Assembly: GCF_900104265.1 (NCBI RefSeq)
Contig: NZ_FNJJ01000003.1
Span: 40,672 to 104,671, forward strand
Reading direction: 5' to 3'
Length of the DNA: 64,000 nucleotides
Source: Ectopseudomonas guguanensis
Lineage (GTDB): Bacteria; Pseudomonadota; Gammaproteobacteria; Pseudomonadales; Pseudomonadaceae
Part shown: one piece after another, positions 48,581 to 56,862 of the stretch
Layout: each line of letters opens with the position of its first letter
Position numbering within the stretch: the stretch's first letter is position 1
Made by a program: the position numbers and the translations under genes
Notes under the pieces: generated by a model
The model's input: only the letters and a program-made list of their open reading frames with translations
What the model was told of the DNA's origin: nothing
Database searches by the model: none

Positions 48581-49378
48581 TCATTGGGCCCATTTAGGCT
48601 TGCGCTTCTGCACGAAGGCCATGGTGCCTTCGACGCCCTCGGCGCCGGTCACGGCGGCGGCAAACTGTTCGGCGGCGCGGTCGAGCAGCGGGCCGAGGGC
48701 TTCGCGTTCGCTGGCCAGCAGCAGGGCCTTGGTCTGGGCGTTGGCCTGCGGCGCACACTGGCGAATCTGCTTCAGGGTCTCGTCCAGGCGCTGCTGCAGG
48801 GCGGCGTCATCGTTCTCGCAGTAGTGCACCAGGCCCAAACGCAGGGCCTCGGCACCGTCGAAGCGGGCGGCGGTCAGCGCCAGGCGGCGCGCCTGGGTCA
48901 GGCCGATGCGGCGCACCACGAAGGGGGCGATCTGCGCCGGGAGGATGCCGAGGGTGGTTTCCGGCAGGCCGAACCTGGCGTCGCTGGCGGCGATGGCCAC
49001 GTCGGACACGCAGGCCAGGCCGAAACCGCCGCCGAGCACGGCACCTTCCAGCACCGCCACCAGTACCTGCGGTGCTGTCTGAGCCTCTTCCAGCAGCGCA
49101 CCGAAGGCGCGATTCAGCTCGCGGTAGGCATCGCCGCCTTTTGCGCGGGCGCCGGCCATGTCCTTGATATCGCCACCAGCGCAGAAGTGGCCGCCCGCGC
49201 CGCGCAAGACGAGGGCGCGCACGTTCGGCTCATGGCGCACGGCTTCCAGGGTCGCGCGCAATTCGCCGACCATGGCCAGGCTCATGGCGTTGCGGCTGTC
49301 CGGGCGGTTGAGGGTGACGTGCAGCACACCACCTTCGAGGTTCAGCAGCAGGGTTTCGCAGTGGGGCAGGTCGTTCAT
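48581..49378 (-). CDS. atuE: Isohexenylglutaconyl-CoA hydratase
   Basis: A 265-residue crotonase-fold hydratase. The substrate and oxyanion segments are LRGAGGHFCAGGDIKDMAG and LEGAVLGGGFGLACVSDVAIA, with catalytic-region ARFGLPETTLGILP. It would add water to the carboxylated geranyl-CoA product. I start it at ATG 49378, preceded by GAGGT; the open frame to 49414 runs into a REP pair. Order in the operon identifies it as atuE. Confidence 0.9.
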   Translation of the reverse strand: MNDLPHCETLLLNLEGGVLHVTLNRPDSRNAMSLAMVGELRATLEAVRHEPNVRALVLRGAGGHFCAGGDIKDMAGARAKGGDAYRELNRAFGALLEEAQTAPQVLVAVLEGAVLGGGFGLACVSDVAIAASDARFGLPETTLGILPAQIAPFVVRRIGLTQARRLALTAARFDGAEALRLGLVHYCENDDAALQQRLDETLKQIRQCAPQANAQTKALLLASEREALGPLLDRAAEQFAAAVTGAEGVEGTMAFVQKRKPKWAQ

Positions 49379-49389
49379 CGCATACCTCG

Positions 49390-49445
49390 GTAGGGCGGGT
49401 GAAACCCGCCGCAACGGTGTGAGTGGCGGGTTTCACCCGCCCTAC
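49390..49445. repeat. REP-like inverted pair, family E (copy 1), between atuD and atuE
   Basis: GTAGGGCGGGTGAAACCCGC opens a 21-nt arm (49390-49410), exactly complemented at 49425-49445, only three bases after the atuD stop codon (49449-49451 on the minus strand). The arm is also partly self-complementary. An identical pair lies at 50639. Confidence 0.92.
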
Positions 49446-49448
49446 GGG

Positions 49449-50609
49449 TCAGCCCTTCTTTTTCCCCGGCAGAATGCCCATCAGCTTGCAGATGATGCCG
49501 AGCATGATTTCGTCGGCGCCGCCGCCGATGCTGACCAGGCGCACGTCGCGGTAGGCGCGCGACACCGGGTTGTCCCACATGAAGCCCATGCCGCCCCAGT
49601 ACTGCAGGCAGGCGTCGGATACCTCGCGGCCCAGGCGGCCGGCCTTGAGTTTGGCCATGGATGCCAGCTTGGTCACGTCGCGGCCCTTCACGTATTGTTC
49701 GGTGGCCTGATAGACCAGCGCGCGCAGGCACTCGATCTCGGTCTGTAGCTCGGCCATGCGGAAGTGGATGACCTGGTTGTCGATCAGCGGTTGGCCGAAG
49801 GTGTGGCGCTGCTTGCAGTAGTCGATGGTGGCGTCGACGCAGTGCTCCAGGCCCTTGATCATATTGGCTGCGCCGAACAGGCGCTCTTCCTGGAACTGCA
49901 GCATCTGCATCATGAAGCCAGACCCTTCCGCCCCTATGCGGTAGCGCTGCGGCACGCGCACGTTGTCGAAGAACACCTGGGCGGTCTCCGAGCTGCGCAT
50001 GCCCAGCTTGTCCAGGTGCGGGCTGACGCTGATGCCCGGGATCTTCATCGGCACCATGATCAGCGACTTGTTGACGTGCGGCTTGTCGTCCGAGGTGTTG
50101 GCCAGCAGGCAGATGAAATCGGCCGACGGCGAGTTGGTGATCCACATCTTGCTGCCGTTGATCACGTAGTCGTCGCCGTCTTTGCGTGCGGTGGTCTTCA
50201 GGCCCGCCACGTCGGAGCCGGCGCCAACTTCGGAGACGCCGATGCAGCCGACCATCTCGCCGCTGATGGCCGGGCGCAGGAACTCTTCGCGCAGCTCATC
50301 AGAGCCGAAGCGTGCCAGGGCCGGTGTGCACATGTCGGTCTGCACGCCGATGGACATGGGGATGCCGCCGCAATGGATGGTGCCGAACTCTTCGGCGGCG
50401 ACGATGGAGTAGCTGTAGTCCAGGCCCATGCCGCCGAATTTCTCCGGCTTGGAAATGCCCAGCAGACCCAGCTCGCCGGCTTTTCTGAAAATGTCGTGGA
50501 TGGGGAAGCGGCCTTCCTTCTCCCAGGCGTCGACGTGCGGGTTGATTTCCTTGTCGACGAAGTTGCGGACGGTACGGCGGAGTTCTTCGTGTTCCTGGGT
50601 GAAGATCAT
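49449..50609 (-). CDS. atuD: Citronellyl-CoA dehydrogenase
   Basis: A 386-residue acyl-CoA dehydrogenase using FAD. Family motifs are GCIGVSEVGAGSDVAGLKT and INGSKMWITNSPSADF in the flavin-binding beta domain, and QYWGGMGFMWDNPVSRAYRDVRLVSIGGGADEIML near the C terminus. It would form the alpha-beta double bond of citronellyl-CoA and pass electrons to ETF, whose genes are at 30-32 kb. The ATG at 50609 is preceded by GGAGC. Position between atuC and atuE fixes the name. Confidence 0.9.
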   Translation of the reverse strand: MIFTQEHEELRRTVRNFVDKEINPHVDAWEKEGRFPIHDIFRKAGELGLLGISKPEKFGGMGLDYSYSIVAAEEFGTIHCGGIPMSIGVQTDMCTPALARFGSDELREEFLRPAISGEMVGCIGVSEVGAGSDVAGLKTTARKDGDDYVINGSKMWITNSPSADFICLLANTSDDKPHVNKSLIMVPMKIPGISVSPHLDKLGMRSSETAQVFFDNVRVPQRYRIGAEGSGFMMQMLQFQEERLFGAANMIKGLEHCVDATIDYCKQRHTFGQPLIDNQVIHFRMAELQTEIECLRALVYQATEQYVKGRDVTKLASMAKLKAGRLGREVSDACLQYWGGMGFMWDNPVSRAYRDVRLVSIGGGADEIMLGIICKLMGILPGKKKG

Positions 50610-50638
50610 TGTTGTTGTGCTCCGTATCGAATGGGTCT

Positions 50639-50688
50639 GTAGGGCGGGTGAAACCCGCCGTGTGCTTGGCGGGTTTCACCCGCCCTAC
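50639..50688. repeat. REP-like inverted pair, family E (copy 2), between atuC and atuD
   Basis: The same arm as at 49390 occurs at 50639-50659, with the exact complement at 50668-50688. It begins two bases after the atuC stop codon (50691-50693, minus strand), within the 81-bp junction. Confidence 0.92.
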
Positions 50689-50690
50689 GG

Positions 50691-52307
50691 TCAGAAACGC
50701 GCGACGCCGAAGCTGCTTTTCTTCAGCGGTCGCAGATTGGCTTCGGCGCAGATATCCAGCAGAAAGCCCAGCAGCTTGCGCGTGTCACGCGGATCGATCA
50801 GGCCGTCGTCCCACAGGCTGGCGGTGCCATAGAGGGCCGTGGACTGACTGTCGAGCTTTTGCGCGGTGGCCATCTCCAGCATGTCGAGCATCTTCGGGTC
50901 AGGCTCCTTGCCCTCCTTGGCGTGCTTGTCCTCGGTGACGATGCGCAGCACCTTGCCGGCCTGGGCGCCGCCCATCACGGCGGTGCGGCTGTTGGGCCAG
51001 GCGAAGATAAAGCGCGGGTCGAGGCCGCGGCCGCACATGGCGTAGTTGCCGGCGCCGTAGGAACCGCCGACCACTATGGTCAGTTTCGGCACCGTGGCGT
51101 TGGCCACGGCCTGCATCATCTTCGAGCCGTGCTTGATCACGCCGTTCTGTTCCGATTCCGTGCCGACCATGAAACCGGTGGTGTTGTGAAAGAACAGGAT
51201 CGGCGTATTGCTCTGCTCGCACAGCTGGATGAACTGCGCCGCCTTGGCCGCGCCTTGCGGGGTGATCGGGCCGTTGTTGCCGATAAAGCCGCAGGCCTGG
51301 CCTTCGATCTGCAGATGGCCGCAGACGGTCTGGCTGTCGAACTCGTTCTTGAAGTCGAGAAACGCCGAGCCATCGGCGATGCGCGCGATGATCTCGCGTA
51401 CGTCGTAGGGCTTCTTGGCATCGGCCGGCACCAGGCCCAGCAACTCCTCGGCCGGATACAGCGGCTCGCGCCAGGTGCGTTTCTCACGTGCCGGCAGCTG
51501 CTGGTTCCACGGCAGCATGCCGACTATCTCGCGCGCCAAACGCACGCCATCGGCATCGTTCTCGGCCAGGTATTCGGCGGTGCCGGCGACCTGGGCATGC
51601 ATCTCGGCGCCACCGAGTTGCTCGTCGGTGGCGATCTCGCCGGTGGCGGCCTTGAGCAATGGCGGGCCTGCAAGGAACATCTTGGCCTTGCCGCGCACCA
51701 CCACCACATAGTCCGACAGGCCGGGCTGGTAGGCCCCGCCGGCGGTGCTGGAGCCGTGCACCACGGTGATCTGCGGCAGGCCCATGGCGGACATGCGCGC
51801 CTGGTTGGCGAAGCCGCGCGCGCCCTCGACGAAGATGTCGGCGGCGTAGTTGAGGTTGGCGCCGCCGCTCTCGGCCAGGGTCACCACCGGCAGCTTGTTC
51901 TCGAAGGCGATCTGCTGCAGGCGCAGGGATTTCTTCAGGCCAGTGGGGGAGATGGTGCCGCCCTTGATCGCGCTGTTGTTGGCGATCACCAGGCAGCGTA
52001 CACCGGCGATGTAGCCGATACCGGCGATCAGGCCGCCGCCGGCCTGGCTACCGTCCTTGTCGTCGTGCAGCTTGTAGCCGGCCAGCGAGGCCAGTTCGAG
52101 AAAGGGCGCACCGGCATCGAGCAGCAGGTTGAGGCGTTCGCGCGGCAGCAACTGGCCGCGCTTGTCGAACTTGGCCTTGGCCTCCTGCGCCTTGCCCTGC
52201 ACCTTCTGCTCCACCTCGCGGAAGGCCGCGATGGCGGCCAGCATGGCCTCGCGGTTCTGCGCGAAGGCTTCGCCATGCACGTCGATTTCCGATTGGATCA
52301 CGGGCAT
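50691..52307 (-). CDS. atuC: Geranyl-CoA carboxylase beta (carboxyltransferase) subunit
   Basis: A 538-residue carboxyltransferase with two crotonase-like halves, similar to methylcrotonyl-CoA carboxylase beta. Visible segments are RERLNLLLDAGAPFLELASLAG, ESGGANLNYAADIF, VHGSSTAGGAYQPGLSDYVV, FLDFKNEFDSQTVCG and NTTGFMVGTESEQNGVIKHG. The start at 52307 follows AGGAG inside the atuB end; only four bases separate the genes. Substrate choice (geranyl- rather than methylcrotonyl-CoA) is inferred from the cluster. Confidence 0.92.
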   Translation of the reverse strand: MPVIQSEIDVHGEAFAQNREAMLAAIAAFREVEQKVQGKAQEAKAKFDKRGQLLPRERLNLLLDAGAPFLELASLAGYKLHDDKDGSQAGGGLIAGIGYIAGVRCLVIANNSAIKGGTISPTGLKKSLRLQQIAFENKLPVVTLAESGGANLNYAADIFVEGARGFANQARMSAMGLPQITVVHGSSTAGGAYQPGLSDYVVVVRGKAKMFLAGPPLLKAATGEIATDEQLGGAEMHAQVAGTAEYLAENDADGVRLAREIVGMLPWNQQLPAREKRTWREPLYPAEELLGLVPADAKKPYDVREIIARIADGSAFLDFKNEFDSQTVCGHLQIEGQACGFIGNNGPITPQGAAKAAQFIQLCEQSNTPILFFHNTTGFMVGTESEQNGVIKHGSKMMQAVANATVPKLTIVVGGSYGAGNYAMCGRGLDPRFIFAWPNSRTAVMGGAQAGKVLRIVTEDKHAKEGKEPDPKMLDMLEMATAQKLDSQSTALYGTASLWDDGLIDPRDTRKLLGFLLDICAEANLRPLKKSSFGVARF

Positions 52308-52311
52308 CGCC

Positions 52312-53181
52312 TTACTCCTGATCTTTCAGTACATCGGGCAGGTAGGCCCGGTGGAAACCGTTGTAGGGCTCGCTGTTTCTCGCCTTGCCCAGGGTCCAGG
52401 CACGGGTGCCCTGGCTGGCCGCCCCATCGATGCGGATGGTGTTGCCGCTGATGAAGCTGGCGCCGGGGCTGAGCAGAAAGACGATGGCGGCGGCCACCTC
52501 GGACTCGCTGCCGATGCGTTGCAGCGGCACGTGATCCTTGAGGTTGCGGATCATGTTCTTCATCGACTCGGGGTAGGTGTCCATGCCGCTGGAGGCGATC
52601 CAGCCCGGCGCTACGGCGTTGACCCGCACGCCGGCGTGGCCCCACTCGTAAGCGGCGGTCTTGGTGAAGTTCTCCATGCCGGCCCGCGCCGCGCCGGAAT
52701 GGCCCATGCCGGGCATGCCGCCCCACATGTCGGCGAGCATGTTGACGATGCTGCCGCCGTGTTTGCTCAGGCTCTGCAGGAAGACTTCCTTGGCCACCAG
52801 GAAACCGCCCACCAGGTTGGTGCGCACCACTGTCTCGAAGCCTTTCTGGTTGATGCCAATCAACGGCGCGGGGAACTGGCCGCCGGCGTTGTTGACCAGG
52901 TGATGGATGCGTCCGCGTTGCGCAATCACCGCGCCGACCATGGCCTTCACTGCCTCTTCGTCGCGGATGTCGCAAGCCTGGAAGCTGGCGCCGCCGCCAT
53001 CCTCGATGATTTCGGCGCAGGTCTTCTCCAGCTTCTCCTGCTTGCGCCCGACCAGCACCACATGGGCGCCCAGGTGGGCCAGTTCGTGGGCCACGCAGCG
53101 ACCGATGCCGCTGCCACCGCCGGTGACCAGAATGGTCTGGTCTGCGAACAGGCCGGGTTTGAATACGGAGTCGTAGCTCAT
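52312..53181 (-). CDS. atuB: SDR-family oxidoreductase of the acyclic terpene cluster
   Basis: A 289-residue short-chain dehydrogenase. It has the nucleotide loop VTGGGSGIGRCVAHEL, NNAGGQFPAPLIGIN, and a 2,4-dienoyl-CoA-reductase-like arrangement with SGAARAGMENFTKTAAYEW in place of a classical YxxxK. Start 53181 follows GAAGGACAAG. It is encoded between atuA and atuC. A role in oxidising citronellol/citronellal or reducing an unsaturated intermediate is possible; the step is not proven. Confidence 0.87.
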   Translation of the reverse strand: MSYDSVFKPGLFADQTILVTGGGSGIGRCVAHELAHLGAHVVLVGRKQEKLEKTCAEIIEDGGGASFQACDIRDEEAVKAMVGAVIAQRGRIHHLVNNAGGQFPAPLIGINQKGFETVVRTNLVGGFLVAKEVFLQSLSKHGGSIVNMLADMWGGMPGMGHSGAARAGMENFTKTAAYEWGHAGVRVNAVAPGWIASSGMDTYPESMKNMIRNLKDHVPLQRIGSESEVAAAIVFLLSPGASFISGNTIRIDGAASQGTRAWTLGKARNSEPYNGFHRAYLPDVLKDQE

Positions 53182-53222
53182 TGTTCTTGTCCTTCGGCTC
53201 TTTGGGGACGCCTAGTTCTGTT

Positions 53223-53279
53223 GTAGGAGCGAGCTCTGCTCGCGAACGAAACGTCTTCGCGAGCAGAGCTCGCTCCTAC
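53223..53279. repeat. REP-like inverted pair, family A (copy 3), overlapping the atuA stop codon
   Basis: The 24-nt family A arm at 53223-53246 has its exact complement at 53256-53279. The atuA stop (TAG, 53276-53278 on the minus strand) lies within the proximal arm, as with dusC at 5726. Confidence 0.93.
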
Positions 53280-55063
53280 AGGCTTTCAGCTAGCGCCCTG
53301 GGCACTGGCACCGGGAATTCCAGCAACTGCTGGGCGAAAGCCTTGCCCTGCGGGTCGATGCGCAGGCTGGCTACGCCGCCACCGCCCAAAGCGTTTTCCA
53401 GCAGGAAGTTGAGGCTGTGGCTGCCCGGCAGGTACCAGCGGCTGACGCGGCCCTGTTCGGCGTCCAGGGTATGCGCCATCCAGCTGGCCACGGCTTCGGG
53501 CGTCAGCGCAGCGGCTATCCACGCCAGGTACTCGGGTTTTCTCGCCATCACGCCGATGTTGCTGTGGTTGCCCTTGTCGCCGGAGCGCGCCACGGCCAGG
53601 CGGATCAGTGGCACGGCAGCGTCGGCTTCGCCCATCGGTACGGGCAGGGCGGCTGGCGCGCGCAGTCGCTCGGGGTCGAAGGCATCGACCTGAGGCAGGG
53701 CGACCGGCTGACGTTCGCCGCCAATTTCCACTTCCAGCGCGCAGGCGCTCTTGTCCACCAGGAAGCTGAACAGACGGATCACCGGGTAGACGGTGGGGCG
53801 ACCGCCGACGATGCCGGTCAGGCCCGGTGCCATGCCGGTGGCGGCCTGGGCGATCTCGCGGGAGAAGAGGATCAGCGCCTCCTTCTTGGCGTGACGCACG
53901 GCAATTTTCACCACCAGCTCGCGGCTGTCCTGGCGCCGAGCGTGGGCACCGTAGGTGGCCTCGCTACCCAGCAGCTCGACGCTGACTTCCTGGTAACGGC
54001 CCCAGCCACGTTCGGCGAACATCTCTTCGGTCTTGTTGATGATCGCCTGGCTGACCCGCTCGGCCTTGGCCACGGCATCGATACCGGCGAGCACGCAGCT
54101 GGCGGTGCAGCGAAAACCGTCCGGGTGGGTGGCGCTGACCTTGTAGTGCGCGGAGGGCGGCAGGCCCCGCGCGCCCTGCAGCTGCACGCGGTCGGCGCCG
54201 ACCTGGCTAAGTTCGACCTGGGTGAAATCGCAGACCACGTCCGGCAGCAGATAGGCGCGCGGGTCGCCGATCTCGTAGAGCATCTGCTCGCCAACGGCAA
54301 AAGGCGTGACCAGGCCGCCGGAACCCTCCGGCTTGGTCACGACGAAACGGCCATCGCTTTCGACTTCGACGATGGGGAAACCGATGTGCTCGTAGTCCGG
54401 CACGTCGCGCCAGTCGGTGAAGTTGCCACCGGTGCACTGCGCGCCGCACTCGATGATGTGCCCGGCCAGTGCGGCCTGGGCCAGCTTGTCGTAGTCGCTC
54501 CAGGCCCAGCCGAACTCATGCACCAGGGCGGCGCTGACCACGGCGCTGTCGACCACGCGGCCGGTGATGACGATGTCGGCACCGGCATCCAATGCCGCGA
54601 CTATGCCCGGTGCGCCCAGGTAGGCATTGACCGAGACGCAGAAGGGCGGCAGCGGCGCGTCGGTGAACATCTCGCGGGTACCGGCCTTGACCAGCTCGCC
54701 GAGTTTGGGTTGCAGATTGTCGCCGTGCAGCACGGCGATCTTCAGCTGTACGCCGGCCTGCTCGCAGGCGGCGCTCAGGGCGGCGGCGCAGGCCATCGGG
54801 TTGACCCCGCCGGCGTTGCTGATGACGCGGATCTTCTTCGCTGCCAGCTCGCCGAGCAGCGGCATGAGCACTTCGACGAAGTCGCGGGCGTAACCCTCGT
54901 CGGGCTTCTTCATGCAGGCGCCGGCCATGATCGACATGGTGATTTCGGCCAGGTAGTCGAACACCAGGTAATCCAGCTCGGCACCGCGCACCAGCTGGTC
55001 GGCGGCGGTGGAGGTGTCGCCCCAGAACGCGGAGGCGCAGCCGATGCGTACGGTCTTGCTCAT
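53276..55063 (-). CDS. atuA: AtuA, DUF1446 acyclic terpene utilisation protein
   Basis: A 595-residue cytoplasmic protein of the AtuA/DUF1446 family, whose name comes from this cluster; the catalytic activity is unknown. Characteristic segments are [21 protein letters not shown] at the N terminus, [17 protein letters not shown] and [21 protein letters not shown] in the C-terminal part. I start it at MSKTVRIG (55063); an ATG at 55084 adds seven residues. Neither has a strong ribosome-binding site. It is the first gene of the operon, divergent from atuR. Its stop codon is contributed by a REP element. Confidence 0.92.
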   Translation of the reverse strand: MSKTVRIGCASAFWGDTSTAADQLVRGAELDYLVFDYLAEITMSIMAGACMKKPDEGYARDFVEVLMPLLGELAAKKIRVISNAGGVNPMACAAALSAACEQAGVQLKIAVLHGDNLQPKLGELVKAGTREMFTDAPLPPFCVSVNAYLGAPGIVAALDAGADIVITGRVVDSAVVSAALVHEFGWAWSDYDKLAQAALAGHIIECGAQCTGGNFTDWRDVPDYEHIGFPIVEVESDGRFVVTKPEGSGGLVTPFAVGEQMLYEIGDPRAYLLPDVVCDFTQVELSQVGADRVQLQGARGLPPSAHYKVSATHPDGFRCTASCVLAGIDAVAKAERVSQAIINKTEEMFAERGWGRYQEVSVELLGSEATYGAHARRQDSRELVVKIAVRHAKKEALILFSREIAQAATGMAPGLTGIVGGRPTVYPVIRLFSFLVDKSACALEVEIGGERQPVALPQVDAFDPERLRAPAALPVPMGEADAAVPLIRLAVARSGDKGNHSNIGVMARKPEYLAWIAAALTPEAVASWMAHTLDAEQGRVSRWYLPGSHSLNFLLENALGGGGVASLRIDPQGKAFAQQLLEFPVPVPRALAESL

Positions 55064-55102
55064 TGGAATTGGCCCGTCACACATTGAAGGTGAGTCGACA
55101 TT

Positions 55103-55120
55103 ACCAAGCAAGCGCTTGGT
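55103..55120. promoter_or_regulatory. AtuR operator 1
   Basis: ACCAAGCAAGCGCTTGGT is an interrupted palindrome (CCAAGC.../...GCTTGG) 40 bp from the atuA start. AtuR of P. aeruginosa is reported to bind two inverted-repeat sites in this intergenic region, and this is one of two such sequences here. Confidence 0.75.
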
Positions 55121-55160
55121 TGAAAAGCGCTGAAGGAGGGCAAATCGGCCAAAAGTACGG

Positions 55161-55176
55161 CCAAGCGCTTGCTTGG
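55161..55176. promoter_or_regulatory. AtuR operator 2
   Basis: CCAAGCGCTTGCTTGG is the exact reverse complement of the 16-bp core of operator 1. The two centres are 57 bp apart, close to five and a half helical turns, and oriented head to head, so repression could involve two dimers or a loop. The rest of the 219-bp region presumably holds both promoters, which I cannot place. Confidence 0.75.
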
Positions 55177-55282
55177 TCCGCTGGCGCCGCATACATTTCA
55201 TCAAGCAAGACAAGCACTTGCCGGCAGCATGAAGAATTCATCAGAACAAACGCCGAGCAGGGCAATCAGGGGAGAAGTCAGC

Positions 55283-55906
55283 GTGGATGAACACAAGGCC
55301 CAGGCCGTGATGCAGGAACTGGTCGCCAGCGGCCAGGTGACCGATCCGGACAGCGCCCGCGGCAAGCTGTTGCAGATGGCCGCCCACCTGTTCCGCAGCA
55401 AGGGTTACGAGCGCACCACTGTGCGCGATCTGGCCGCCGCCATCGGCATTCAGTCCGGCAGCATCTTCCATCACTTCAAGAGCAAGGATGAAATCCTGCG
55501 TTCGGTGATGGAGGAAACCATCGTCTACAACACTGCGCTGATGCGCGCGGCTCTGGCTTCGGCGCAGGGCACCCGCGAACGGCTACTGGCGCTGATTCGC
55601 TGCGAGCTGCAATCGATCATGGGCGGCACCGGCGAGGCCATGGCCGTATTGGTCTACGAATGGCGTTCGCTGTCGGCAGACGGCCAGGCGCAGGTGCTGG
55701 CCCTGCGCGACACCTATGAGCAGATCTGGCTGGCGGTGCTGGGCGAGGCGCGCGAGGCCGGCTACTTCAAGGGTGACCCCTTCATCCAGCGGCGTTTTCT
55801 CACCGGTGCGCTGAGCTGGACCACCACCTGGTTCCGTCCCCAGGGGCCGATGAGCCTGGATCAGCTGGCCGAAGAAGCATTGTCGCTGGTGTGCAAGGAA
55901 GTCTGA
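55283..55906 (+). CDS. atuR: AtuR, TetR-family repressor of the atu operon
   Basis: A 207-residue TetR-type repressor. The helix-turn-helix is GKLLQMAAHLFRSKGYERTTVRDLAAAIGIQSGSIFHHFKSKDEIL in part (about residues 25-70). I choose GTG at 55283, preceded by GGGGAGAAG with good spacing; an ATG at 55229 lies in frame but has no site. Divergent transcription from atuA with two palindromes between them reproduces the P. aeruginosa arrangement, where AtuR represses until an acyl-CoA intermediate appears. Confidence 0.9.
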   Translation: MDEHKAQAVMQELVASGQVTDPDSARGKLLQMAAHLFRSKGYERTTVRDLAAAIGIQSGSIFHHFKSKDEILRSVMEETIVYNTALMRAALASAQGTRERLLALIRCELQSIMGGTGEAMAVLVYEWRSLSADGQAQVLALRDTYEQIWLAVLGEAREAGYFKGDPFIQRRFLTGALSWTTTWFRPQGPMSLDQLAEEALSLVCKEV

Positions 55907-55964
55907 GCAAACTCGGCTAGGCTAGGAACAACCGCCGGTTTTCGGCTCGAACACGTGGCCCTGG

Positions 55965-56786
55965 ATGCCCCGTATCGTACTTCGTGACGAGAGGTCGAGT
56001 TTGCGCGCGCTTGCCTTCAGCCTGTTGTGCTGTCTTTGTCTGCTGCATATGCCTGCTGCCGTTGCGGTGCAGGAAGTGCGCGTCGGCGGCTATCACTTTC
56101 CGCCGTACCTCGACAAACCCGAGTCAGCCTATCCGCAAGGCTTGGTGCCGGAGCTGCTGCGTGCGCTCAACGCGCTGCAGCAGCAGTACCACTTCGTGCT
56201 GGTACCCACCTCGGCGACTCGTCGTTACCGCGACCTGGAAAATGGCCGTTTCGATCTGATGTTCTTCGAGTCCAGTCGCTGGGGGTGGCGAGGCACGCCT
56301 TATCTGGCCCTGGGGATGGATATCGACGATGCGGAGGTGTACGTCACCGCTGCCGAGCCAGGGCGTGATCAGCGTTACTTCGAGCGCTTCGACGACAAGC
56401 GCATGGCGCTTTACCACGGCTACCACTATGGGTTCGCCAGTTTCGATGCCGACCCTGAATACCTGATGCGCACCTTCAATGCAGTGCTGACCTATTCCCA
56501 CGACAGCAACCTGCGCATGCTGCTGGCGCGGCGTGCCGATATCGCCGTGGTGACCCGTTCATACCTGGAGCTGTTTCTGGATCGGCACCCGGAACTGGTG
56601 CCCAGGCTGCTGGTTTCCGAACGTCTGGACCAGCTCTATCACCATGAGGTACTGCTGCGGCCCGAGGGGCCTGTAGGCCCCTCCGACATTGCCCGGTTGT
56701 TGAACCAGTTGCAGGGCAACGGCGAGCTATCAAGGCTACTTGGGCGCTATCGTCTGCAACTGGGCAACAACGTGTCCGTGCAATGA
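55965..56786 (+). CDS. Periplasmic solute-binding protein, family 3 (tandem copy 1)
   Basis: A 273-residue exported protein at most. The signal peptide (ALAFSLLCCLCLLHMPAAVA) is followed by a type II binding fold: VGGYHFPPYL, ENGRFDLMFFESSRWGWRG, KRMALYHGYHYGFASFDADPEYL and SHDSNLRMLLARRADIAVVTRS. TTG at 56001, preceded by GAGAGG, would start directly at the signal peptide and is a plausible alternative to ATG 55965. No transporter genes adjoin. The next gene is a paralogue, so this is a recent tandem duplication. Confidence 0.82.
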   Translation: MPRIVLRDERSSLRALAFSLLCCLCLLHMPAAVAVQEVRVGGYHFPPYLDKPESAYPQGLVPELLRALNALQQQYHFVLVPTSATRRYRDLENGRFDLMFFESSRWGWRGTPYLALGMDIDDAEVYVTAAEPGRDQRYFERFDDKRMALYHGYHYGFASFDADPEYLMRTFNAVLTYSHDSNLRMLLARRADIAVVTRSYLELFLDRHPELVPRLLVSERLDQLYHHEVLLRPEGPVGPSDIARLLNQLQGNGELSRLLGRYRLQLGNNVSVQ

Positions 56787-56862
56787 AAATCCATCTAGTC
56801 GGTCAGGAGAGACTGGAGTAGGCTGCACCACACTGAGAGAAGGATTTTTTTGGGGACTCGAC

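Noticed and set aside
46911..48824. 637-codon plus-strand open frame opposite atuF and atuE
   Set aside because: It crosses a REP pair and two conserved genes; composition is that of an antisense reading.
45371..53279. Regularly recurring repeats as a CRISPR array
   Set aside because: The repeats are palindromic pairs of different families in gene junctions, not one direct repeat with uniform spacers, and no cas genes are present.
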